This document shows positions 1-6,918 of a stretch of 64,000 bases of DNA, piece after piece (positions within the stretch are counted from its first letter, which is position 1; the number at the start of each line of letters is the position of its first letter). This DNA is from an uncultured Aquimarina sp. (GTDB lineage: Bacteria > Bacteroidota > Bacteroidia > Flavobacteriales > Flavobacteriaceae). Location: contig NZ_CANLMP010000001.1 in assembly GCF_947492405.1 (NCBI RefSeq), forward strand, positions 1,302,001-1,366,000, read 5' to 3'. A program made the position numbers and the translations under genes. The notes below the pieces were generated by a model that did no database searches, was not told the origin of the DNA, and worked only from the letters and a program-made list of their open reading frames with translations.

Positions 1-700
1 ATAGTAGTTTTAATTGTTCTTTTTCAAACATAATATCCAATTTAGATAATGATGTTGAAAGATTATCCGTTTTATAATTCTTATAGTCTACAAATCTAAT
101 CCCATTTACTACTCTTGGATTATACGCTTCTCTAAAACGAATACCGCCTCCATCTACAGCATATTTATACGCTAGATAATCGATAGTAAATTCCTCTTTA
201 TGAATCCAATACATAAATTCATCTTCAAAATCAGTTCCACCTCCTTCTTGATCGAACGTTATTTTAATTTTATAATACGATATATTTTTAATTTTCGATT
301 CACCCACTAATTCTTTGTTTACAGCGGGAGCATTTAATCCATAAGGCAAGTTTGCAAAATAATGGACCGAATTTACACCATCACTGATTTTGGTTACCAT
401 AGAATCTACAACTTTTTCATTACAGCTTTCAATCGATCTAGATAAACCATTATTATTTAAGACATCATGGACCATACCTTCCGCACCTGATATGAACCTT
501 TCTAATTGATAATTCCCATTACTGCGTACGCTTCTATATTCTTTTCCTCTAAAAGTAAAACGAATATTCGCTTTATCAAATTTTGATCCTCCAGCATTTT
601 CTATCGCCTTGTTAATAATCTGTTCCGCAGAAAACTGTAATGTAACTGTTGTAAAAGATGCTAAAAATAATACTACTACTAAAAATGAAAACTTCCTCAT
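1..700 (-). CDS. DUF6503-like secreted protein, 3' end outside window
   Basis: Reading the minus strand from the ATG at 700 gives an uninterrupted frame to base 1, so the C-terminus lies outside the window. The protein starts MRKFSFLVVVLFLASF, a signal peptide of about 20 residues. It continues with an N-terminal stretch, AEQIINKAIENAGG, followed by alternating strands typical of a periplasmic lipocalin/LolA-like fold. The pattern (signal peptide, helix with AHGG-like end, then about 200 residues of beta strands ending near YKNYKTDN) resembles Bacteroidota DUF6503 proteins, whose function is unknown. No catalytic motif is visible. It is transcribed divergently from the gene starting at 934. 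The family call is from memory of the pattern and is moderate; the reading frame is certain. Confidence 0.75.
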   Translation of the reverse strand, partial: MRKFSFLVVVLFLASFTTVTLQFSAEQIINKAIENAGGSKFDKANIRFTFRGKEYRSVRSNGNYQLERFISGAEGMVHDVLNNNGLSRSIESCNEKVVDSMVTKISDGVNSVHYFANLPYGLNAPAVNKELVGESKIKNISYYKIKITFDQEGGGTDFEDEFMYWIHKEEFTIDYLAYKYAVDGGGIRFREAYNPRVVNGIRFVDYKNYKTDNLSTSLSKLDIMFEKEQLKLL

Positions 701-933
701 AAATTGTTTGTTAACACAGGAACTAAAATAATTGTTACACTATAAATAATTGTAATAGTTTTGTTAAACTAAAATATCATACTCACAATCCTATATTTTT
801 TTTCGCGGTTATCTAAATATTACAGACGGTTCTTAAGGGAAAAACTTTCTTCGGATTCATTAATTTTAAGTTTATTTTTTTTTGAAATTTGAAAAAGATA
901 ATTATTTTGCAAGCCCTAAATCTTATGAATATT

Positions 934-1290
934 ATGAAAAACATATTACTACTTTTGATCTGCATGGCTACGCAACCATTCTTAGCGCAAGATGCTGCTG
1001 CTTACGAAAAAACTACAAAAGCTTTTCAGGAAAATTTTAATGCTCAGAACATTGATGCCGTTTTTGATTTATATGCTACTGAAATGCAGGAAGAAATGAC
1101 AAAAGAAGGAGTTTCTCGTTTTATCAAAGGATGCCACTCACAATTCGGAAACTTAAAAACATTAACTTTTATAGAATCGGCAGAAGGAATTAATAGCTAT
1201 ACTGCTGCTTTTGATAATATTAGTTTGGTAATGGAACTAAAACTAAATGCAGATGGTAAAATCGCTACCATACAATTTCAGGAACCTTAG
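934..1290 (+). CDS. Secreted DUF3887-like small protein
   Basis: A 118-residue protein beginning MKNILLLLICMATQPFLAQ, a clear signal peptide cleaved near AQ-DAA. The mature part is one small alpha+beta domain (YEKTTKAFQENFNAQN, then FDNISLVMELKLNADGKIATIQF), the NTF2-like/DUF3887 pattern found in secreted proteins and fused to hydrolases. An upstream in-frame TTG at 889 would add a non-signal-like stretch; ATG 925 is a second alternative. I chose ATG 934 because the signal peptide starts there and because 902-909 looks like a -7 box, so 889 would lie upstream of the transcript. An intrinsic terminator follows at once. Function unknown. Confidence 0.7.
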   Translation: MKNILLLLICMATQPFLAQDAAAYEKTTKAFQENFNAQNIDAVFDLYATEMQEEMTKEGVSRFIKGCHSQFGNLKTLTFIESAEGINSYTAAFDNISLVMELKLNADGKIATIQFQEP

Positions 1291-1317
1291 TGAAGTTTTT
1301 ATCACAATATAAATAAC

Positions 1318-1350
1318 AAAGCTTTCTTTAGGGAAAGCTTTTTGTATTTT
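1318..1350 (+). terminator. Intrinsic terminator after DUF3887-like gene
   Basis: Arms 1318-1326 (AAAGCTTTC) and 1333-1341 (GAAAGCTTT) form a perfect 9-bp stem with a 6-nt loop, followed by a T-rich run. It separates the DUF3887-like gene from smpB 40 bp downstream. Confidence 0.75.
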
Positions 1351-1384
1351 TGTATTCTTCGCGAACCTTTTGCGTACACAAATT

Positions 1385-1846
1385 ATGAGTCAGAATAGGA
1401 TTAACATACTTAATAGAAAAGCCAAATTCGAATACGAATTTTTGGATAAATATACTGCCGGTATTAAACTTGTAGGTACAGAAATCAAAGCAATTAGAGA
1501 AGGAAAGGCAGGTATAGCAGAAAGTTTCTGTGAGTTTCATAATAATGGGGAACTTTTTGTGATTAACATGAATATTGAAGAATATTCTCACGCTACTTAT
1601 TTTAATCACAATCCTAAAAGTGAGCGAAAACTATTACTGAATAGACAAGAATTAAAGAAACTCGAAAAAGAAGTTAAAAATTCAGGACTCACAATTATAC
1701 CTACTCGGTTATTTGTAAATGATCGTGGTTTAGCTAAACTAGATATTGCGCTGGCTAGAGGAAAGAAATTGTACGACAAACGTGAAACTATTAAAGATCG
1801 AGATAATAAACGTGCTTTGGATCGAATTAAGAAGGATTATAAATAA
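1385..1846 (+). CDS. smpB: SsrA-binding protein SmpB
   Basis: SmpB binds tmRNA (ssrA) and delivers it to stalled ribosomes for trans-translation. The 153-residue sequence carries the family hallmarks: an early NRKAKFEYEF, GTEIKAIREGKAGIAESF (the beta-barrel part that contacts the tmRNA tRNA-like domain), and the basic C-terminal tail GKKLYDKRETIKDRDNKR, which folds in the mRNA channel. I took ATG 1385, giving MSQNRINILNRKAKF; an in-frame TTG at 1370 lies inside a weak -7-like stretch and is unlikely to be used. The ssrA gene itself is not in the window. It ends 15 bp before the convergent gene at 1862 with no obvious terminator. Confidence 0.95.
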   Translation: MSQNRINILNRKAKFEYEFLDKYTAGIKLVGTEIKAIREGKAGIAESFCEFHNNGELFVINMNIEEYSHATYFNHNPKSERKLLLNRQELKKLEKEVKNSGLTIIPTRLFVNDRGLAKLDIALARGKKLYDKRETIKDRDNKRALDRIKKDYK

Positions 1847-1861
1847 AATATTTTAAAAAGA

Positions 1862-2458
1862 TTATTCTCTTATCATTTTCTCATACGCCCTCTGCTCTTC
1901 TTTAATCAATTCAATATTCTCCGGATCTTTATCTAGTTGTTTAACTGCTTCAATATAATCTGGATGATTTTTATATTTCAATGCTAAAAAAGTATAATCT
2001 GGTAGACATAAAAATAGTATTCCACCGACACCAAAAAACACAACCCTTAACACCACACTTTTATAAAAAGCTGATGCATTTTTATGTTTGATATGCTTAA
2101 TGAGACTAACTATAAAAGTGATAATCAGAAAAAAAGAACCTATTATTAATAACTGATTAGCAAATGGCCATCTGAATATCTTAAATAATACTCCTACTAT
2201 AACAATGGATATAGAAAAACCTGTAACTATAGCACCAATAATACGCCAAATGGAAATACTTTGATAGGATTCTTTTTTAAAAATTCTTCGGAAAGGTATT
2301 TTATTGAACAGCGCGAAACCAAAGTAAAAATATAAACAGGAAAGTCCTAATAAAGAAAATATCGTAATTATAGCCCCAAAAGGATATTCTAATAAATAAA
2401 TTAAAAACCCAATAATAAAGGTAACAGGAAAGACATAAAATTCTAATTTTTTCATCAT
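1862..2458 (-). CDS. Membrane protein with GldL-like segment, function unknown
   Basis: A 198-residue protein with about five hydrophobic segments (residues roughly 7-27, 31-50, 71-92, 103-121 and 134-155) and a charged C-terminal tail of about 40 residues. Around residues 87-107 the sequence GVLFKIFRWPFANQLLIIG matches the shape of the GldL segment (G.LFKI.HWPGA..LL.IG), a motif that also occurs in many small Bacteroidota membrane proteins not involved in gliding. There is no GldM/GldK neighbour, so a gliding or type IX secretion role is not supported. It starts 8 bp after pcm on the same strand and is probably co-transcribed. ATG codons at 2458 and 2455 are equivalent candidates. Confidence 0.7.
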   Translation of the reverse strand: MMKKLEFYVFPVTFIIGFLIYLLEYPFGAIITIFSLLGLSCLYFYFGFALFNKIPFRRIFKKESYQSISIWRIIGAIVTGFSISIVIVGVLFKIFRWPFANQLLIIGSFFLIITFIVSLIKHIKHKNASAFYKSVVLRVVFFGVGGILFLCLPDYTFLALKYKNHPDYIEAVKQLDKDPENIELIKEEQRAYEKMIRE

Positions 2459-2466
2459 AACCTTAT

Positions 2467-3114
2467 CTAGTTCTTATCTTCTAATAAAGGCACAAAACGA
2501 AACTCTCCAAACTCATGTTTCTCGAATTTAGTTTCACTTTTACGAATAAATAACGTCATAACTTGCGGGTCATTACCAACCGGAATTACCAACCTACCTC
2601 CTAATTCTAATTGAGCAAGTAATGGCTTTGGAACATATGGTGCACCTGCAGTAACAATAATACCCTTATAAGGAGCATACTCTGGTAAACCTTTATAGCC
2701 ATCTCCAAAAGACAAATGCTTAGGGCGATATCCTAATTTAGGTAAAAACAACTTTGTCTTTTTAAAAAGTTCTTGCTGTCTTTCTATACTATATACCTTA
2801 CAGCCTAACTCACATAAAACAGCCGTTTGATACCCAGAACCTGTTCCTATTTCTAAGACTTTATCACCGCGTTCTACTTCTAATAATTCTGACTGAAAAG
2901 CAACAGTATAAGGTTGCGAAATGGTTTGATCAGCCCCAATAGGAAATGCTTTATCCTGATATGCATGGTCATCAAAACCAGAATCCATAAATAAATGTCT
3001 AGGAATCTTACTAATAGCAGCAAGAACCGATGGGTCTTTTATTCCTTTGTCGATCAATACATCGACCAGCTGTTTTCTTTTACCAGCGTGTTTTAGTGTA
3101 TCTTTAGATTTCAT
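2467..3114 (-). CDS. pcm: Protein-L-isoaspartate O-methyltransferase
   Basis: Pcm transfers a methyl group from S-adenosylmethionine to isoaspartyl residues of aged proteins, starting their repair. The 215-residue length fits the family. The SAM-binding motif LEIGTGSGYQ lies at about residues 87-96, and the PIGADQTISQPYT segment at residues 58-70 is the family-specific substrate loop. The C-terminal strand GGRLVIPVG is also typical. A GldL-like membrane protein follows in the same direction after 8 bp. The region 3115-3258, between pcm and the divergent oxidoreductase, should hold promoters for both. Confidence 0.93.
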   Translation of the reverse strand: MKSKDTLKHAGKRKQLVDVLIDKGIKDPSVLAAISKIPRHLFMDSGFDDHAYQDKAFPIGADQTISQPYTVAFQSELLEVERGDKVLEIGTGSGYQTAVLCELGCKVYSIERQQELFKKTKLFLPKLGYRPKHLSFGDGYKGLPEYAPYKGIIVTAGAPYVPKPLLAQLELGGRLVIPVGNDPQVMTLFIRKSETKFEKHEFGEFRFVPLLEDKN

Positions 3115-3234
3115 TAGGGTAGATTAACAGGCTAAAATTACATAAAGATTTTAAAGAATAAAGAACAATTTTAGCATTAAACTGATTATTTTACATTTTA
3201 GATAGAATTAAGATTTAGAATTTATAAATAATAC

Positions 3235-3242
3235 TATTTTTG
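3235..3242 (+). promoter_or_regulatory. -7 promoter box (TATTTTTG)
   Basis: TATTTTTG matches the Bacteroidota -7 consensus TAnnTTTG exactly and lies 16 nt before the ATG at 3259. No good TTG was seen at the -33 position. Confidence 0.55.
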
Positions 3243-3258
3243 TGTAAAATCTTGAATT

Positions 3259-4227
3259 ATGCTCAAAGCCGGAGTACTTGGCGCAGGACACCTTGGAAAA
3301 ATTCACCTACGTCTCCTGGAACAATCCGAAAAATATAAACTCGTTGGTTTCTATGACGCCAGTGACAAACAAGCAAAAGCCATTGCGGAAGAGTTTGGTT
3401 ATCAATTATTTAATTCTATAGAAGAATTAATTAATGCGGTAGATGTTGTGGATATTGTAACACCAACTTTTGCACATTTTGAAGTTGCAAAACAAGCCAT
3501 ACAAGCTGGAAAACACGTTTTTATAGAAAAACCAATTACCAATACCGTTGAAGAAGCAGAAAAGCTTATAGAATTAGCTAATGCTAACAACGTAAAAGGT
3601 CAGGTAGGTCATGTAGAACGTTTTAATCCTGCATACACAGCCGTTGCTAATAAAATCGACAACCCAATGTTTATTGAAGCGCATAGACTGGCAGAATTTA
3701 ATCCTCGTGGAACGGATGTTCCTGTAGTGCTAGATCTAATGATTCACGATATCGATGCGATTCTTAGTGTTGTACATTCTGATGTAAAACATATTAGTGC
3801 TAGTGGAGTTTCGGTAATTAGCGAAACGCCTGATATTGCAAATGCTAGAATTGAATTCGAAAATGGATGTGTCGCAAACCTTACTGCTAGTCGTATTTCA
3901 TTAAAAAATATGCGAAAAGCAAGATTTTTTCAAAAAGACGCCTATATCTCTGTAGATTTTTTCGAAAAGAAATGTGAAGTAGTAAAAATGAAAGACGCTC
4001 CAGAACAGCCAGGTGATTTTGATATGATTTTACAAAATGCAGAAGGTGTAAAAAAACAGATTTATTTTGATAACCCTGAAGTTCCATCTAACAACGCAAT
4101 ATTAGATGAATTAAACACCTTTGCCGAAGCTATTAATAATAACACTACTCCAATCGTATCCTTAACTCAAGGTAAAAAAGCATTAGAAGTAGCGTTAAAG
4201 ATTATTGAATGTTTTAGGCAAAAATAA
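3259..4227 (+). CDS. Gfo/Idh/MocA-family NAD(P)-dependent oxidoreductase
   Basis: A 322-residue protein with the N-terminal Rossmann motif GVLGAGHLGKIH (residues 5-16) and the family signature HVFIEKPITN, with EKP at residues 90-92. The Lys of EKP is the usual catalytic/cofactor-contacting residue. The C-terminal part (HVERFNPAYTAV, then VLDLMIHDIDAILSV) is the expected alpha/beta dimerisation and substrate domain. Such enzymes oxidise or reduce sugars, inositols or related substrates; the exact substrate cannot be read from sequence. The gene has its own -7 box and its last 23 bases overlap the possible start of the next gene. Confidence 0.88.
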   Translation: MLKAGVLGAGHLGKIHLRLLEQSEKYKLVGFYDASDKQAKAIAEEFGYQLFNSIEELINAVDVVDIVTPTFAHFEVAKQAIQAGKHVFIEKPITNTVEEAEKLIELANANNVKGQVGHVERFNPAYTAVANKIDNPMFIEAHRLAEFNPRGTDVPVVLDLMIHDIDAILSVVHSDVKHISASGVSVISETPDIANARIEFENGCVANLTASRISLKNMRKARFFQKDAYISVDFFEKKCEVVKMKDAPEQPGDFDMILQNAEGVKKQIYFDNPEVPSNNAILDELNTFAEAINNNTTPIVSLTQGKKALEVALKIIECFRQK

Positions 4228-4597
4228 AGATATTAGAAAGCAGGGAAGTCATACAATCAAAAAGCAAATTAACGGAAGAGGTCATTTTTGTATGATTACA
4301 TTAGAAATCGTTCCTTCAAATAAAGGATTAGAGTTCTTTTATGAAAAAAATGAAGCAACTTATTGGAATGTTGCTATTGAGTTAGGAGTTCGACTGGCTT
4401 TTGAACAACATATATCTGGAAAAACATATTCTAACTACTCTATATCCGTAAAAGAGTTTAAATGGATGGATATAGATACGAATTTGATGACTGTTTGTTA
4501 TACATCTTGTAGAGCAATTTACAGTGCTTTTGACGTAGAAAAGGATTTTGAATTTCCAAAAATAAATGACGAAGGAGAATTTATTTTTAAACAATAA
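4205..4597 (+). CDS. Stand-alone EF-G domain IV-like protein
   Basis: A 130-residue protein with no GTPase domain. Residues 19-42 (IKKQINGRGHFCMITLEIVPSN in part) align with the first strands of EF-G domain IV, where EF-G has KQSGGRGQYGHVVI. Later, WNVAIELGVRLAFEQ corresponds to the domain IV helix, and WMDIDTNLMTVCYTSCRAIYSAF to the [21 protein letters not shown] segment. So it looks like an isolated translocase domain IV with no other EF-G part. The first ATG (4292) would cut off the conserved GRGHF strand, so I prefer TTG 4205, which overlaps the upstream oxidoreductase by 23 nt. Function is unknown; ribosome binding would be an inference. A decayed remnant is the alternative. Confidence 0.6.
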   Translation: MNVLGKNKDIRKQGSHTIKKQINGRGHFCMITLEIVPSNKGLEFFYEKNEATYWNVAIELGVRLAFEQHISGKTYSNYSISVKEFKWMDIDTNLMTVCYTSCRAIYSAFDVEKDFEFPKINDEGEFIFKQ

Positions 4598-4606
4598 ACA
4601 AACAAT

Positions 4607-4632
4607 AGATTTCCGCCTACGCGGAAATGACA
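4607..4632 (+). repeat. Dispersed hairpin repeat, family A, copy 1
   Basis: Perfect palindrome: arms ATTTCCGC (4609-4616) and GCGGAAAT (4621-4628), loop CTAC, followed by GAC. Copies 2 and 3 at 8231-8254 and 8279-8303 share the layout ATTC..(C/G)TACG/CTGCG..GAAT-GAC. It sits between two plus-strand genes and lacks a T run, so it is more like a REP-type element than a terminator. Confidence 0.65.
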
Positions 4633-4650
4633 TAAATTATAAATTTACTA

Positions 4651-5538
4651 ATGAAAAACATAGCAGTAATTGGAGCTGGAACCATGGGAAATGGTATTGC
4701 TCATACTTTTGCACAAAAAGGTTTTAAAGTTCAATTAATAGATATTTCTCAGCAATCTCTGGACAAAGGATTAGCAACCATCACTAAGAATCTTGATAGA
4801 ATGATCTCCAAGGAGAAGATTTCTGAAGCTGATAAAGAAGCTACTCTTGGAAACATTTCTACGTATACCAGTATTAAAGAAGGCGTAGAATATGCTGGAC
4901 TTATTGTAGAAGCGGCTACCGAAAATATTGATCTAAAGCTAAAAATATTTAAAGATTTAAGCGAAGCTTGTCCAGAAGATACAATTCTGGCTACAAACAC
5001 TTCTTCTATCTCTATTACACAGATTGCTGCGGTTACCAAAAGACCAGATATGGTGATTGGTATGCATTTTATGAATCCTGTACCGATTATGAAATTGGTA
5101 GAGATCATTAGAGGGTACAACACATCTGATGAAGTTACCAATACGATCATGGAAATGTCTAAAACTTTAGGAAAAGTTCCAGTTGAAGTAAATGATTATC
5201 CAGGATTTGTAGCAAATAGAATCCTAATGCCAATGATCAATGAATCTATCGAAACCTTGTATAACGGTGTTGCAGGAGTTGCTGAAATCGATACCGTAAT
5301 GAAATTAGGGATGGCACATCCTATGGGACCATTACAACTAGCTGATTTTATTGGATTAGACGTATGTCTTTCTATACTTAATGTAATGTATGATGGTTTC
5401 AAAAATCCTAAGTATGCACCTTGCCCATTGTTAGTAAATATGGTCATGGCTGGAAAGCTGGGAGTAAAAAATGGTGAAGGGTTTTATGATTATGCTGAAA
5501 GTAGAAAAGCTGAAAAAGTAGCAAAGCAGTTTTCTTAA
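4651..5538 (+). CDS. 3-hydroxyacyl-CoA (3-hydroxybutyryl-CoA) dehydrogenase
   Basis: This enzyme oxidises 3-hydroxyacyl-CoA with NAD in fatty-acid or polyester/butyrate metabolism. The 295-residue length is that of the stand-alone short form. Visible features are the N-terminal dinucleotide motif IAVIGAGTMGNGIA (4-17), the substrate and catalytic segment GMHFMNPVPIMKLVEI (137-152, with the catalytic His139 and Glu151 expected for the family), NDYPGFVANRILMPMINE, and the C-terminal helical domain with GMAHPMGPLQLADFIGLD. It is flanked by repeats on both sides and has no obvious operon partner, so the physiological substrate is not fixed by context. Confidence 0.9.
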   Translation: MKNIAVIGAGTMGNGIAHTFAQKGFKVQLIDISQQSLDKGLATITKNLDRMISKEKISEADKEATLGNISTYTSIKEGVEYAGLIVEAATENIDLKLKIFKDLSEACPEDTILATNTSSISITQIAAVTKRPDMVIGMHFMNPVPIMKLVEIIRGYNTSDEVTNTIMEMSKTLGKVPVEVNDYPGFVANRILMPMINESIETLYNGVAGVAEIDTVMKLGMAHPMGPLQLADFIGLDVCLSILNVMYDGFKNPKYAPCPLLVNMVMAGKLGVKNGEGFYDYAESRKAEKVAKQFS

Positions 5539-5539
5539 A

Positions 5540-5567
5540 GTTGTTAGTTGTTAGTTGTTAGTTGTTA
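5540..5567 (+). repeat. Tandem repeat (GTTGTTA)x4
   Basis: Four perfect head-to-tail copies of the 7-mer GTTGTTA immediately after the stop codon of the dehydrogenase. It is a simple slippage-type repeat, and no function is implied. Confidence 0.9.
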
Positions 5568-5592
5568 GAAAAATAGTAAAAAAAACACTAGT

Positions 5593-5617
5593 TTTTAAAT
5601 AACAATGTTATTTAAAA
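5593..5617. other. AT-rich hairpin
   Basis: An 11-bp perfect inverted repeat: 5593-5603 pairs with 5607-5617 around a 3-nt loop AAT. It is made only of A/T with one C/G pair and has no T tract, so it would be a weak terminator for the dehydrogenase at best. Confidence 0.5.
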
Positions 5618-5634
5618 TTAAAGAAAGGGTTTAG

Positions 5635-5673
5635 AAAGTCTCCCTTTAGAAGGGAGATTTAGAGGGATGTTTA
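5635..5673 (+). repeat. Dispersed repeat, family B, copy 1
   Basis: AAAGTCTCCCTTTAGAAGGG followed by AGATTTAGAGGGATGTTTAA. It contains a CTCCCTT/AAGGGAG palindrome and then the conserved tail GAGGGATGT. Near-identical sequence occurs in reverse orientation at 8363-8398, and a diverged direct copy at 8405-8440. Confidence 0.75.
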
Positions 5674-5722
5674 ACACATATTTAGTATCAACGCTATTTT
5701 ATAAAAACAAGAGTTCTTAAAA

Positions 5723-6325
5723 ATGAAAATACTTTGGTGTATCATAATTATTCTTTTGACTTCTTTTTCAAGTAAAAAACAACTTGTAATTAATTATGCG
5801 AAGGAATCAATAGGAATACAGGATGCGTATGCCAAATACGATGCTCTTTTTAGTAAACATCCAGAGTTTATCTCCAAAGATTTTGATTTTCCTGTAGGCA
5901 AACCTAATGGAAAAGGGTATTATAATGCTCAAAAGTTTAAATCGAATAATCATCTAGGCGATGACTGGAATGGTGTGGGTGGTGGTAATTCTGATCTTGG
6001 AGATTCCATCTATTCCATTGCTAATGGTTATGTGTCTTTTGCAGAAGATATTGGTGGTGGTTGGGGTAATGTAATACGTATCATTCATAAATACAAAGAC
6101 AAGTACTATGAATCCCTGTATGCGCATTGTAAAACTATAACCATCAAAGCTGGAGACTTTGTTAAAAAAGGAGATTTGATCGGAACCATAGGAAATGCTG
6201 ATGGTTTATATTTAGCGCATTTGCATCTGGAGATAAGAGATGATATCTTTATGGGTATAGGAGGTGGATATTCTGAAAACACAAAAGGATATTTAGATCC
6301 AACTAAATTTATAAATGAGAATTAA
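5723..6325 (+). CDS. M23-family metallopeptidase (LytM/peptidoglycan endopeptidase type)
   Basis: A 200-residue exported protein; residues 1-16 form a short signal sequence. The zinc site of M23 peptidases is complete: His77 and Asp81 in HLGDDWN, then His135 in LYAHCKT, and the H-x-H motif at His166/His168 in LAHLHLEIR. The glycine-rich region GGGWGNVIRIIH and the KKGDLIGTIGNADG strand are standard for the fold. It probably cuts peptide cross-links in peptidoglycan, or acts on another peptide, outside the inner membrane. Its stop codon overlaps the next ATG by one base (TAATG), so the three genes from here to 8156 look like one operon. Confidence 0.88.
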   Translation: MKILWCIIIILLTSFSSKKQLVINYAKESIGIQDAYAKYDALFSKHPEFISKDFDFPVGKPNGKGYYNAQKFKSNNHLGDDWNGVGGGNSDLGDSIYSIANGYVSFAEDIGGGWGNVIRIIHKYKDKYYESLYAHCKTITIKAGDFVKKGDLIGTIGNADGLYLAHLHLEIRDDIFMGIGGGYSENTKGYLDPTKFINEN

Positions 6326-6918
6326 TGAAAAAATTGTTTATAATCACGATTAGTATTTTTATGCTAGCTTCTTTTAATCCAAAAAAGAAAAATCGTCCGT
6401 ATCAATTTATCATTGGTGGTGCTGATCTAATAGTCGAAGGTAACATAGAACGAATTACAACGGGGCAAGGAAGCATTCTCAAGAATCGATATCAGTTAGT
6501 TGTAACCGACTATTTAAAGTCCAATACCCAAAGAAAAAACATTACTGTTCAAATGTTCGAAGAATGGACTTGCGACATAAGGAGAAAAAGAGTCACGGAA
6601 GGACAAAAATTGTTATTATTTTTAAAAGAAGGTGGTAACGGTTATTATCAAATTATACACGGAAGTAATGGTGAATTAATTATTGAAAATGATAGCATTC
6701 TGAACTATATTGATCAATTCCCTTCAAAAAAATATCCGGAATTCAAAGAAGCGGTAACAATGTTCTTAGAATCTTATGAATATAATGGGCCAATATACAC
6801 CTTAAGCAGTGAAAAAGTAAAATTTAAAAAACTAAAACCAGATACAGAAATTAATTCAATGGTTAGTAAAAATGATTTTTTCAAAATACTAACCGAAAAT
6901 GTAAAAAGATATCAGTAA
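6325..6918 (+). CDS. Exported protein of unknown function
   Basis: 197 residues with an N-terminal signal-like hydrophobic segment (MKKLFIITISIFMLASF). The core ADLIVEGNIERI, then YQLVVTDYLKSNTQRKNITVQMF and EGQKLLLFLKEGGNGYYQII, reads as a small beta-rich, OB-like domain of the kind seen in secreted proteins that describe an LKG-type strand followed by LLFL. I do not recognise a named family with confidence and see no catalytic residues. Both ends overlap neighbours by one base in TAATG junctions, which implies translational coupling with the M23 peptidase and the DUF1015 gene. Confidence 0.65.
   Translation: MKKLFIITISIFMLASFNPKKKNRPYQFIIGGADLIVEGNIERITTGQGSILKNRYQLVVTDYLKSNTQRKNITVQMFEEWTCDIRRKRVTEGQKLLLFLKEGGNGYYQIIHGSNGELIIENDSILNYIDQFPSKKYPEFKEAVTMFLESYEYNGPIYTLSSEKVKFKKLKPDTEINSMVSKNDFFKILTENVKRYQ

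Noticed and set aside
4609..4628. Family A hairpin as an intrinsic terminator
   Set aside because: The stem is strong but is followed by GACATAAATT and not a T run, and the same sequence recurs elsewhere in either orientation.
5540..5567. GTTGTTA tandem repeat as a CRISPR fragment
   Set aside because: There are no spacers between the units and no cas genes; it is a simple tandem repeat.
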